Shown one piece after another: positions 20,730 through 28,680 of a stretch of 49,110 bases of DNA (its first letter is position 1; the number at the start of each line of letters is the position of its first letter). The translations under genes and the position numbers were made by a program. Under the pieces are notes generated by a model. That model ran no database searches and was not told the origin of the DNA. It saw nothing but the letters and a program-made list of their open reading frames with translations. The DNA lies in the NCBI GenBank assembly GCA_022820945.1, contig JAJEEP010000109.1:1-49110 (forward strand), read 5' to 3'. Origin of the DNA: Alphaproteobacteria bacterium. GTDB taxonomy: Bacteria; Pseudomonadota; Alphaproteobacteria; UBA828.

Positions 20730-21500
20730 TCAGGACTGCCCCAACGCAAGTGCATGAACCTGGCCGATGACGGCGGCCGTGCCGGCATCGATCTCACCGT
20801 CGATACGCGCCTGGCGGTAGTGCCGTTGAAAGGCGCGCACTACCGCCGCAGTTGTCGCGCCGAACTCGCCGTCAGCCACGAGACCGTAACCGACCGCACG
20901 CAGGCGCTCCTGATGCAGCCGCACGGCGGCGCCACTGTCGCCCTCTCTGAGGGCACGCTCCGCTTGCACAGGCGGCGCCGCATCCTCGGGCCAGATTCCG
21001 ATGCCCGCCTGCGCGAGGCGCGCCCAGTCGAAGAGCTCGCCGGGGTCCTGCCGGCGCGTGGGCGCGATATCGGAATGCGCCACCACGTTGCGCGGGTCGA
21101 TGGGGTGACGCGCGACGATGGCACGGGCGAGGTCGAGCAGAGCATCCATCTGGGCAGGAGGGAACGGGCGGTAGCCGTGCTCGTGACCGGGATTGACCAG
21201 CTCGATCCCGATGGAGCGATCGTTCACCGAGCGCCGGCCACGCCATTCGCTCCGCCCCGCGTGCCAGGCGCGGCGCTCCTCGGACACCAGCCGCCAGAGG
21301 GTGCCGTCCTCACCCACGCACCAGTGTGCGCTGACCCTGGCCGTAGGGTCCGTCATCCGCGCAAGCGCAGCCTCGGCCGAGACCATGCCCGTGTAGTGCA
21401 GCACCAGCGTATCCACCGGCCCGGCGTCCGCAGGCCGCTCGTCCCGGTTGGGCGAAGGCCTGTCGACCACGGCACGCCCGGCGACGCTCTCCTTGCTCAC
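20730..21500 (-). CDS. N-acetylmuramoyl-L-alanine amidase, AmiD/AmpD family
   Basis: Zinc amidase that cleaves the MurNAc-L-Ala bond; 256 aa. The Amidase_2 domain (about residues 28-165) shows VDTLVLHYTGM with a zinc His, a central HWCVGEDGTLWRLV, and NVVAHSDIAPTRRQDPG with the second His and the Asp ligand region. A C-terminal PG_binding_1 domain (about residues 185-250) includes LREGDSGAAVRLHQERL and FGATTAAVVRAFQ. No signal peptide or lipobox is visible, unlike E. coli AmiD, so it may act in the cytoplasm on recycled anhydro-muropeptides or leave by another route. The start is a GTG. It ends 40 nt before rnpB. Confidence 0.92.
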   Translation of the reverse strand: MSKESVAGRAVVDRPSPNRDERPADAGPVDTLVLHYTGMVSAEAALARMTDPTARVSAHWCVGEDGTLWRLVSEERRAWHAGRSEWRGRRSVNDRSIGIELVNPGHEHGYRPFPPAQMDALLDLARAIVARHPIDPRNVVAHSDIAPTRRQDPGELFDWARLAQAGIGIWPEDAAPPVQAERALREGDSGAAVRLHQERLRAVGYGLVADGEFGATTAAVVRAFQRHYRQARIDGEIDAGTAAVIGQVHALALGQS

Positions 21501-21542
21501 GCTCCGCTCCGCTCTCTCCCGCCGCCTATCCCGGACGCGGCG

Positions 21543-22415
21543 TCATCGAGCCTTTATCGCAGGCTCTGGCGCGCGCTTGAGGACGATGAGGGCCACGCCG
21601 GAGACGATGATCGCGCCGCCCACCAGGGTCTGCCAGGTGATCGGATCGCCCAGGATGAAGACGCCGAAGATGACGCCCACTACCGGCACGAGCAGCATGA
21701 AGCCCGCCACCGTCGCCACCTTGTTGTGCGCGAGCAGATAGTACCAGGCCCAATAGGCCAGCAGAGTCGAGCCCACCACCTGATAGACCAGTGAGCCGTG
21801 CAGGCGCCAGTCGGGCTGCAGAAGGCTCGCGATCTGCCCCTCCTCCAACGCAAAGGAGAGCGGGAACAGGAGCAAGGCGGAGATCGCCGACATCCAGCCG
21901 TTCAGCGCCAGCGGAGAAATGTCGGTGAGGCGCTTGACCTGCACGTTGGCGACTGCCCACGCGATGCTGGAGCCGAACATGAGCGCGATGCCCATCGCGT
22001 TGCCGGTATGGCGCGGCTCGCCCACCAGCAGCACGGCGCCGCCGAAGGCAATCGCTATGCCGACGACGGCCAGCCAGCCGGGGCGCTCCCGCAGGATAAG
22101 CGCGGCCATCAGTGCGCTGAGCGGCACTTGCGTGATCCAGATGATCGCGGCGGTAGAGGCCTCCACGCCAATGTTGAGGGCGACGTAGAAGAGGCCGAAA
22201 TGCCCGGCCCCCATGGTCAGCGCGAAGAGGCTCACGGCGAGCCAGCGCCCGCTGGGCGGGCGCACGAACCAGAGCAGCATCAGCGCCATCAGCGCGAAGC
22301 GCAGTGCCAGGAAGAACAGCGGCGGCATATGGTCCGCGCCGTACTTGCTGGTCACGAAGCCGAAGCCCCAGAGCAGGGCCGTGCCGAGCGCGATCGCAAT
22401 ATGACTCGGCGGCAT
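21543..22415 (-). CDS. EamA/DMT-family transporter
   Basis: Ten-segment inner-membrane transporter of the drug/metabolite superfamily, 290 aa, with two EamA repeats (about residues 5-135 and 148-280). Typical stretches are the N-terminal LLWGFGFVTSKYG, an ASTAAIIWITQVPLSALMAA segment at the end of the first repeat, and the second-repeat AHNKVATVAGFMLLVPVVGV with ILGDPITWQTLVGGAII. It is close to the amino-acid/metabolite exporter branch, but the substrate cannot be read from sequence. It lies 42 nt upstream of the amidase and 68 nt downstream of djlA on the same strand. Confidence 0.9.
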   Translation of the reverse strand: MPPSHIAIALGTALLWGFGFVTSKYGADHMPPLFFLALRFALMALMLLWFVRPPSGRWLAVSLFALTMGAGHFGLFYVALNIGVEASTAAIIWITQVPLSALMAALILRERPGWLAVVGIAIAFGGAVLLVGEPRHTGNAMGIALMFGSSIAWAVANVQVKRLTDISPLALNGWMSAISALLLFPLSFALEEGQIASLLQPDWRLHGSLVYQVVGSTLLAYWAWYYLLAHNKVATVAGFMLLVPVVGVIFGVFILGDPITWQTLVGGAIIVSGVALIVLKRAPEPAIKAR

Positions 22416-22483
22416 TGGACGGCTGGCGCAGCGGAAGCGGGAGTAACGGCGGCGCGGGCGCGCTCAGCGCGGGCTGAGCGCGA

Positions 22484-23227
22484 TCAGCGCATCCCGCGAA
22501 GCTTGGCGATCCTGTCGTAGGCCGCGTTGATCGCGGCCATCTGGTCGTTGGCAACCTGGACCATCTCCTCCGGCATGCCCTCGGCGATGAGCTTGTCGGG
22601 GTGATGCTCGCGGATCAGCCGACGGTAGGTCTGCTTGATCTCGTCGTCCGAGGCGCTGGGCTCGACGCCCAGCACCTGATAGGGGTCTGACTTGCCGCCG
22701 CCCATGTGGCGCGACATGATCTGCGCGAAGCCACGCTCGTCGAAGCCAAAGATTTCGGCCACGCGGGCGAGGTAGGCGCGCTCCCCCTCGTGCAGCTCGC
22801 CATCCGCCATGGCAATCTGGAAGAGCGCACCGAGCAGCTCCTCCCGCATGGTGGTGTCGTGCGGGAAGATCTGGACGATCTGCTCGGCATAGGGCTCGAA
22901 GCCGGTCGCCTCGCGCCGCGCCTCGTCCCAAACGCGCCCGATGGCGGCGGCATGGGCGTCGGGAACGGCGAAGACCCGCTTGAACGCGTCGATCTCCTCG
23001 CGGGTCACGCGGCCGTCGGCCTTCGCCATCTTGGCCGCGAGAACCACCAGCGCGATCGAGACCGCAGCCTGCTTGGTCTCCTGATCGCCCGCGCCGATGC
23101 GCCGGACGCGGCGGCCGGTGGCCATGCGGTCCACGAAATGACCGGCGGCCACGCCCAGAATCGCGCCGATGGGGCCGCCCAGCGCGAACCCTGCGGCGCC
23201 TCCGATGATCTTGCCCCAGATGCTCAA
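22484..23227 (-). CDS. djlA: DnaJ-like co-chaperone DjlA (TerB plus J domain)
   Basis: Membrane-anchored J-protein, 247 aa from a TTG at 23227; the open frame continues to 23284 but the conserved product begins SIWGKIIGG. An N-terminal glycine-rich membrane segment (GGAAGFALGGPIGAILGV) is followed by a TerB-like helical domain (about residues 50-165) with the acidic motifs KADGRVTREEI and ADGELHEGE. The C-terminal J domain has DPYQVLGV and the HPD motif in REHHPDKL, which stimulates DnaK ATPase. GAGGA lies about 10 nt before the TTG. It is divergent from the EF-G-like gene. Confidence 0.92.
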   Translation of the reverse strand: MSIWGKIIGGAAGFALGGPIGAILGVAAGHFVDRMATGRRVRRIGAGDQETKQAAVSIALVVLAAKMAKADGRVTREEIDAFKRVFAVPDAHAAAIGRVWDEARREATGFEPYAEQIVQIFPHDTTMREELLGALFQIAMADGELHEGERAYLARVAEIFGFDERGFAQIMSRHMGGGKSDPYQVLGVEPSASDDEIKQTYRRLIREHHPDKLIAEGMPEEMVQVANDQMAAINAAYDRIAKLRGMR

Positions 23228-23428
23228 CCGAAGCCCATCCTCGCAGCCTGACCGCGCGCACCATAGCCGTCCCACCCTGGCCACGCCAGACTGGGCCGGC
23301 CGCCCTGACCGCTTGTTACGGATCCGGTGCTAATCGCGGTTGCATTCCGGCCGGGGCACTGGAAACATGCCGCCGCCGTGACCGCGGGATGCAGCCCGCC
23401 GGCGTGGCTCTTGGTAAAGGGAGATAGC

Positions 23429-25456
23429 ATGAGTGATTCGACCGGGGCGCTGAACATCGCGCTTGTCGGCCCCTATACGAGCGGCAAGACCACACTTCTG
23501 GAGAGCATGTTGTTCGTCGCCGGGGCCATCGGCCGCAAGGGCAAGGTGACGGACGGCAACACGGTCGGCGACTGGTCCGACGAGGCGCGCGGGCGCCAGT
23601 CGAGCGTGGAGGTCAACGCCGCCTCGTTCGAGTATCGGGACCACCGCTTTACGATCCTGGACTGTCCGGGCTCGATCGAGTTCTTCGCCGAGACCGCCAA
23701 TGCGCTCATGGGCGTCGATCTCGCCATCATCGTCTGCACGCCCGATCTGAATCGGGTCTGGACCATGGGGCGGCTGTTCAAGTTCCTGGCTCAGCACGAG
23801 ATCCCGCACGTCCTGTTCGCCAACCGGATGGACGAGACGGCGGTGCGAGTCGCCGAGCTGATCGAGGCGGTGCAGCCGGTCAGCGACCGTCCGCTGGTGC
23901 CCTGCCAGGTCGCGATCCGCGACGGCGACAACGTCAATGGCTACGTCGATCTGATCACCGGCAAGGCCTACGAGTACCGCGACCAGGAGGGTGCCGTCGG
24001 CGTCGACGCGCCCGAGACGGTTTCGGAGCGCCGGGAAGACGCGCGCACGCAGCTTCTCGAGAGCCTGGCGGACTTCGACGACACGCTGCTGGAGAGGCTG
24101 CTGGAGGACGAGATTCCGGAGCCCGAAGAGATTCAGGCCTACCTGCGCGGCGTGCTGGCCGATGCGGGCGTGGTCCCGGTGATGATGGGCTCTGCCGAGC
24201 GGGATTGGGGCGTGCGCCGCCTGCTTGAATCGCTGATCGACTTCGCGCCCGGCGACGCGCTCGCGGCGCGGCGGCTGCCGGCCGGCGCCGACGGCGCCTC
24301 AGTGGCGCAGGTCGTCAAGACCTACATGACTCAGCACGGCGGCAAGGTCTCGCTGGCGCGGGTCTGGGCGGGCACCATCGAAGACGGCATGACGCTCAAC
24401 GACGGCCAGCGCATCGGCGGGATGTACCGGATGCAGGGCCAGCAGCAGAACAAAATCGACAAGGCGCAGGCCGGCGACATCGTCGGCCTCGGGCGGCTCG
24501 AATCCGTATCCACCGGCGACACCGTCGCACCCGCCGACGGGCCGGGGGTGGAGCCCATGCCGCGAGCGGACCTGCCGTCCTCGGTCTATGCCTATGCCGT
24601 GCGCGCGAGCAAGCGGGAGGACGAGGTCAAGGTCTCCGGTGCGATGAGCCGTCTGGCCCAGGAGGACCCCTCGCTCAGCTTCCAGCCCAATCCCGACACC
24701 CAGGAGGCGGTGCTCTGGGGCCAGGGCGAGATGCATCTGAAGGTGGCGCTCGACCGCCTCGCCGGCAAGTACGGGCTCAGCCTGCAGACCGAGAGGCCGA
24801 AGGTCGCCTACAAGGAGGCGATCCGTAAGCCGGTCTCCCAGCATGCGCGCTTCAAGAAGCAGACCGGCGGCCACGGCCAGTTCGGCGACGTGCATATCGA
24901 CGTGAAGCCGCTGCCGCGCGGCACCGGCTTCGAGTTTCAGGAGAAAGTCGTTGGCGGCGCCGTGCCGCGCCAGTACATCCCTGCGGTGGAAGCCGGCGTA
25001 CGTGACTTCCTCACCAGCGGGCCGCTCGGCTTCCCGGTGGTGGACGTCTCGGTGACGCTCACCGACGGCAAGCACCACTCCGTCGACAGCTCGGAGATGG
25101 CCTTCAAGACGGCCGGCCGCATGGCGATGGCGGAAGCGATGCCCAAGTGCAACCCGGTGCTGCTGGAACCCATCTGCGAGGTCAAGATCTCGATACCGAG
25201 CGAGTTCACACCGAACGTGCAGCGCCTGGTGACCGGCCGGCGCGGTCAGGTTCTGGGCTTCCAGACTCGCGAGGACTGGTCCGGCTGGGACGAGGTCACG
25301 AGCCAGATGCCGCAGGCGGAAATGCACGACCTGATCATCGAGCTGCGCTCGCTCACACTGGGCGTCGGCACGTTCGAATCCCAGTTCGACCGCCTCCAGG
25401 AGCTCACCGGGCGGCTCGCCGACGACGTGCTCGCCGCAGCGAAGGAGGACGACTGA
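23429..25456 (+). CDS. Elongation factor G-like GTPase (EF-G paralogue)
   Basis: Translation-factor GTPase of the EF-G-like branch found beside true EF-G in alphaproteobacteria; 675 aa. The G domain has the P-loop GPYTSGKTT (residues 14-22), DCPGSIEF as G3 and NRMDE as G4 (Arg replaces the usual Lys of NKxD). Domains II-V follow, with KKQTGGHGQFGDVHIDVKPL in domain IV and the C-terminal RRGQVLGFQTRE. The ATG at 23429 follows AAAGGGAG. Because canonical fusA sits with rpsL/rpsG/tuf elsewhere, this copy is probably the paralogue of uncertain role (recycling, stress or non-canonical translocation). Confidence 0.93.
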   Translation: MSDSTGALNIALVGPYTSGKTTLLESMLFVAGAIGRKGKVTDGNTVGDWSDEARGRQSSVEVNAASFEYRDHRFTILDCPGSIEFFAETANALMGVDLAIIVCTPDLNRVWTMGRLFKFLAQHEIPHVLFANRMDETAVRVAELIEAVQPVSDRPLVPCQVAIRDGDNVNGYVDLITGKAYEYRDQEGAVGVDAPETVSERREDARTQLLESLADFDDTLLERLLEDEIPEPEEIQAYLRGVLADAGVVPVMMGSAERDWGVRRLLESLIDFAPGDALAARRLPAGADGASVAQVVKTYMTQHGGKVSLARVWAGTIEDGMTLNDGQRIGGMYRMQGQQQNKIDKAQAGDIVGLGRLESVSTGDTVAPADGPGVEPMPRADLPSSVYAYAVRASKREDEVKVSGAMSRLAQEDPSLSFQPNPDTQEAVLWGQGEMHLKVALDRLAGKYGLSLQTERPKVAYKEAIRKPVSQHARFKKQTGGHGQFGDVHIDVKPLPRGTGFEFQEKVVGGAVPRQYIPAVEAGVRDFLTSGPLGFPVVDVSVTLTDGKHHSVDSSEMAFKTAGRMAMAEAMPKCNPVLLEPICEVKISIPSEFTPNVQRLVTGRRGQVLGFQTREDWSGWDEVTSQMPQAEMHDLIIELRSLTLGVGTFESQFDRLQELTGRLADDVLAAAKEDD

Positions 25457-25464
25457 CCGACGGC

Positions 25465-26280
25465 ATGAGCGAGAGCCTTCCGCGACAGTCCGCTCCGCGC
25501 CGAGCCATCGGCTTATTCGCCGCCCCGCAGCGCTTTCTGGCAATCCTGCTGCTCGCCGGCGGGCTGCTCTTCGCTGTCGCCGACGCCCGCGCTCAGGACC
25601 CCTTCGACGCGAACGATCCGCTCGAGGACTTCAACCGGGCGATGTTCGAGGTCAACCAGACCATCGACCGCTTCCTGTTGAAGCCGGTGGCCGAGGCCTA
25701 CGTGTTCATCTTTCCGGACGAAGTGCGCCTCAGAATCGCCAATGTTCTCGGCAATCTGGCAGAGCCGCTCAACTTGGTGAACAACGCGGCCCAGGGCAAG
25801 TTCGAACGGGCGGGCTCGACGCTCATGCGCTTCACGGTCAACTCCACGCTCGGCGTCGGCGGCATCTTCGATGTGGCCACGGACTGGGGATACGAGCGCA
25901 CGCCGGAGGATTTCGGGCAAACCCTCGCGGCATGGGGCGTCGGCGACGAGCCCTTCCTCATGCTGCCGCTGCTGGGGCCGACCAATCCCCGCGACGCGTC
26001 GGCCTTCGTGGTCGACTGGGCGGCGGATCCCTTCGCCTATCTCCTGCCGGCCGAGGCCGGCCTCGCCCGCGGCGTCACCAGCGGCGTCTCTCAGCGCGCC
26101 CAGTACCTCGAAGAGCTGGAAACGCTGGAAGCCACTTCGGTGGATTATTATGCTGCATTGCGTGAGCTGTACCGGCAGTATCGGGCCACGGAGATCAGGG
26201 ACGGTGCGCCGCCGCCCGCGATGGAGATCCCCGACTTCGACTTCGATGAAGATTTTGACGAGGATTTCGATGAGGAGTGA
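25465..26280 (+). CDS. mlaA: Outer-membrane lipid asymmetry protein MlaA (VacJ)
   Basis: Takes mislocalised phospholipid from the outer leaflet and hands it to MlaC; 271 aa. Residues 1-43 are a signal peptide (LAILLLAGGLLFAVADARA) with a probable cleavage before QDPF. The mature part has the MlaA hallmarks DPLEDFNRAMFEVNQTIDRF, NLVNNAAQGKF and FGQTLAAWGVGDEPFLMLP. No cysteine occurs near the cleavage site, so this is not an obvious lipoprotein, unlike E. coli MlaA. The tail is a strongly acidic run of repeated DFDED units. The start is 8 nt after the EF-G-like stop. Confidence 0.95.
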   Translation: MSESLPRQSAPRRAIGLFAAPQRFLAILLLAGGLLFAVADARAQDPFDANDPLEDFNRAMFEVNQTIDRFLLKPVAEAYVFIFPDEVRLRIANVLGNLAEPLNLVNNAAQGKFERAGSTLMRFTVNSTLGVGGIFDVATDWGYERTPEDFGQTLAAWGVGDEPFLMLPLLGPTNPRDASAFVVDWAADPFAYLLPAEAGLARGVTSGVSQRAQYLEELETLEATSVDYYAALRELYRQYRATEIRDGAPPPAMEIPDFDFDEDFDEDFDEE

Positions 26281-26334
26281 TCCGGGGCAGAGCCCGCCGC
26301 GTGGCGCACCTGGCTAAGCGAGAGAAGGCATCCC

Positions 26335-26976
26335 ATGGGCATTCTCATCTCTCGACGCTCTTTTGTGGTCGCCGTAATCGCTGCGGCCGTATTGCTTTCC
26401 GCGCTCGGCACGCAGCAGGCCGGCGCATCCGGAGACTCCGCGCAGGCCTTCATTCAGGGCCTCGGCGACCAGGCCATCGCCGTGCTGAAGGACAAGGCCG
26501 ACTCGACCTTCGAGGAGCGGGAGGCCGCCTTCCGCGAGGTCATGGTGGAGGGCTTCGACATTCCGATCGTCAGCCGCTTCGTGCTCGGGCGTCACTGGAG
26601 GACAGCCAGCAAGGAGCAACGCAAGGAATACCGGACGATCTTCGTCGACTTCATCGTCCGCGTGTACGCCAGCCGCTTCGATTCATACGGCGGCGAGACC
26701 TTCACGGCACGCTCGGTGATCAATGACGAGAGCGGCGATAAGATCGTGCGGGCGCAGATCGTGCGGCCCTCCGGCGGCGACCCCATCGGGGTCGATTTCC
26801 GCGTGCGGATGCGGAACGAGGGCTACAAGGTCATCGATGTGAGCGTGGAAGGCATCAGCATGCTACATACCCACCGGGTCGAGTTCGCCTCGGTCGTCAA
26901 CCGCAAGGGCATCGACGGCCTGCTGGGCGACCTCAGGGCGCGCGTCGAGGCACCGGTCGAAGACACGGCGGAATAG
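26335..26976 (+). CDS. mlaC: Periplasmic phospholipid-binding protein MlaC
   Basis: Soluble shuttle carrying phospholipid between MlaA at the outer membrane and the MlaFEDB transporter; 213 aa. There is a signal peptide (FVVAVIAAAVLLSALGTQQAGA) followed by the MlaC/Ttg2D fold: FEEREAAFREVMVEGFDIP, SRFVLGRHWRTASKEQRKEY and YKVIDVSVEGISMLHTHRVEF. It is 54 nt downstream of mlaA on the same strand, clearly one unit; mlaFEDB are not in this window. Confidence 0.95.
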   Translation: MGILISRRSFVVAVIAAAVLLSALGTQQAGASGDSAQAFIQGLGDQAIAVLKDKADSTFEEREAAFREVMVEGFDIPIVSRFVLGRHWRTASKEQRKEYRTIFVDFIVRVYASRFDSYGGETFTARSVINDESGDKIVRAQIVRPSGGDPIGVDFRVRMRNEGYKVIDVSVEGISMLHTHRVEFASVVNRKGIDGLLGDLRARVEAPVEDTAE

Positions 26977-26982
26977 CGGAGT

Positions 26983-27201
26983 ATGGAAAAGAATTTGCGC
27001 CCGCCGCGCCGGGCGACAGCCCGCCTGCGCCGCGCTGTCGCGCGCGTCGTCCCGGTGCTGGCCATCGCGGCGGCGGTCGGGCTCGCAGCCTGCGGCGAGC
27101 CGCTCCATCCCAGCAAGTGGAAGGACGATCCGGACGAGATTCCGCCGGGCGAAGGTCTGCTGACCGGAGAGGACGGCGCGTGGACAATCTACAGCGATTA
27201 G
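26983..27201 (+). CDS. Small predicted lipoprotein
   Basis: 72 aa. A basic N-terminus and hydrophobic segment (VLAIAAAVGLAAC) end in the lipobox LAAC-G, so the mature form would be a short, acidic, acylated peptide of about 35 residues with KWKDDPDEIPPGEGLLTG. It begins 6 nt after mlaC and is probably co-transcribed. I do not recognise a functional family; placement suggests an envelope role next to the Mla proteins. Confidence 0.75.
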   Translation: MEKNLRPPRRATARLRRAVARVVPVLAIAAAVGLAACGEPLHPSKWKDDPDEIPPGEGLLTGEDGAWTIYSD

Positions 27202-27238
27202 GAGCCGCTACCTTCGGGGGCGGCCCGTGGAGCACATG

Positions 27239-28318
27239 ATGAAATTCGGCGTTCTCGTGACATCGCAGCCCAATCTCGACGTGGAGCCCTATCCGCACCG
27301 CGCCGTGCACGCCCGCGTGACGCGCGAGATCGTGGAGGCGGACCGGCTCGGCTACGACACCGCCTGGATCGCCGAGCACCACTTCTCCAACCAGTACGGC
27401 GTGCTGCCGGACCCCTTCGTCTATCTGGCGTATCTCGCGCCCAAGACCGCCAAGATCGGGCTCGGCACGGCGGTGATGACGCTGCCGCTGCACAACCCGG
27501 TGCGGATCGTCGAGAACGCGGCCTTCGTGGACATCCTGAGCGAAGGCCGGCTCAGCCTCGGCCTCGGCTCCGGCTACCGGCCCTACGAGTATGACGGCTT
27601 CGGCATACCGTTCGACGCCCGCCACGACATTCAGGAAGAGGCCTTCCCCCTGATCCTCGACGCCTTCCACAATCGGAAGGTCAGCCACGAGGGCGCCCAC
27701 TTCCAGCACCGGATCGAGGGCGACTACGAGATCTACCCGGTGAGCCTGCAGCAGCCGCATCCGCCCTTCTACATGGCTGCCGGCACGACCCGTTCCATCG
27801 AGATCGCCGCGCGCCACGGCTTCGGCCTGATGCTCTCCACCCTGCCCTCGTTCGAAACCCTTGCCGGGCAGATCGCGCTTTACCGCGAGGCCATGGCGCA
27901 CGCGCCGGCGCCGTGGAACGCCAACCCCGCTTTCGGTTCCATCAACATCGCCCGCTGGGTCTACGTGGCCGAGACCGATGCCAAGGCGCGGGAGGAGAGC
28001 GAGGCAGGGATCGTCCGCCACCTCGAAGCGTTCCTCGGCAAGAAGACCGCCGGCTACCTCGGCAACGTCTCGGAGAAGGAGAGCGCCGTGGCGTTCGACT
28101 ACGAGACGCTGCTGGAGACCACCCTGATCCACGGCTCGCCCGAGACCGTGATCGCCCGCATCCGGGCGCTGCGCGCCGCCACCGGCCTGGATTCCCTGCT
28201 GCTTCACTATCCGCCCTACTATGGCGCGGATAATCTGTTGAAAAGCCTTCGCCTTTTCGCCGAAGCGGTGATTCCGGCCTTTCGCACCCCTGCCGGCAGT
28301 ACCGAAGCCGCCGAATAG
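27239..28318 (+). CDS. LLM-class flavin-dependent oxidoreductase
   Basis: Luciferase-like monooxygenase (bacterial-luciferase fold, FMN or F420 type), 359 aa. Features are the N-terminal beta strand KFGVLVTSQ, the EADRLGYDTAWIAEHHF segment, the flavin-binding LGTAVMTLPLHNPVRIVENA and DILSEGRLSLGLGSGYRP, and a C-terminal helix pair. The start is uncertain: ATG at 27239 has GGAG 6 nt upstream, ATG at 27236 is next to it, and GTG at 27227 is also in frame. The substrate is unknown. It is a distant paralogue of the broken LLM gene at 40580-41583. Confidence 0.9.
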   Translation: MKFGVLVTSQPNLDVEPYPHRAVHARVTREIVEADRLGYDTAWIAEHHFSNQYGVLPDPFVYLAYLAPKTAKIGLGTAVMTLPLHNPVRIVENAAFVDILSEGRLSLGLGSGYRPYEYDGFGIPFDARHDIQEEAFPLILDAFHNRKVSHEGAHFQHRIEGDYEIYPVSLQQPHPPFYMAAGTTRSIEIAARHGFGLMLSTLPSFETLAGQIALYREAMAHAPAPWNANPAFGSINIARWVYVAETDAKAREESEAGIVRHLEAFLGKKTAGYLGNVSEKESAVAFDYETLLETTLIHGSPETVIARIRALRAATGLDSLLLHYPPYYGADNLLKSLRLFAEAVIPAFRTPAGSTEAAE

Positions 28319-28396
28319 ACCCTTCGAGAGGGCCAGGAGTGCCCATTTTGGGCGTTCGATATGAAGATTTGGCTTAGATCGGGCGCCGTGTTCCGC

Positions 28397-28402
28397 TACA
28401 AT
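28397..28402 (+). promoter_or_regulatory. Possible -10 box upstream of the zinc-ribbon gene
   Basis: TACAAT, a good -10 match, lies 49 nt before the ATG of the small zinc-ribbon gene, in the 133-nt gap after the LLM gene. No good -35 hexamer sits 16-18 nt upstream, so this is tentative. Confidence 0.25.
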
Positions 28403-28451
28403 GGTCCTACCGGACTATTCACCGACAACCTCGCCAGGGAACTCGCGCTAA

Positions 28452-28667
28452 ATGATGTCGCTCGCGCCTCAACGACGGACCAAATGGGATGCGCGGCGTG
28501 AAGCCGCCAGGAATGTGGATCGCGGACCGGGGATGATCTCGCTCTCCGACGAACTCGCTGAGCTCGATCGCCTGGAGGCGCAAGAGAGCCAGCGCCGCTG
28601 CCTGCGCTGCAGCCGCCTCTTCGACAGCGCGGGGCCGGGCAACCGGCTCTGCGGTTCGTGCCGGTAA
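28452..28667 (+). CDS. Small zinc-ribbon-like protein
   Basis: 71 aa. The C-terminal third carries two cysteine pairs, RCLRCSRLF and RLCGSCR, spaced as in small treble-clef or zinc-ribbon proteins; the N-terminal part is charged and probably helical. An internal ATG at 28533 (MISLSDELAELD) could be the real start, giving 44 aa. It lies 13 nt upstream of the Fe-S protein gene. Short proteins with this cysteine pattern are common in alphaproteobacteria, but the function is not known to me. Confidence 0.7.
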   Translation: MMSLAPQRRTKWDARREAARNVDRGPGMISLSDELAELDRLEAQESQRRCLRCSRLFDSAGPGNRLCGSCR

Positions 28668-28680
28668 CATTGCCATCGCG

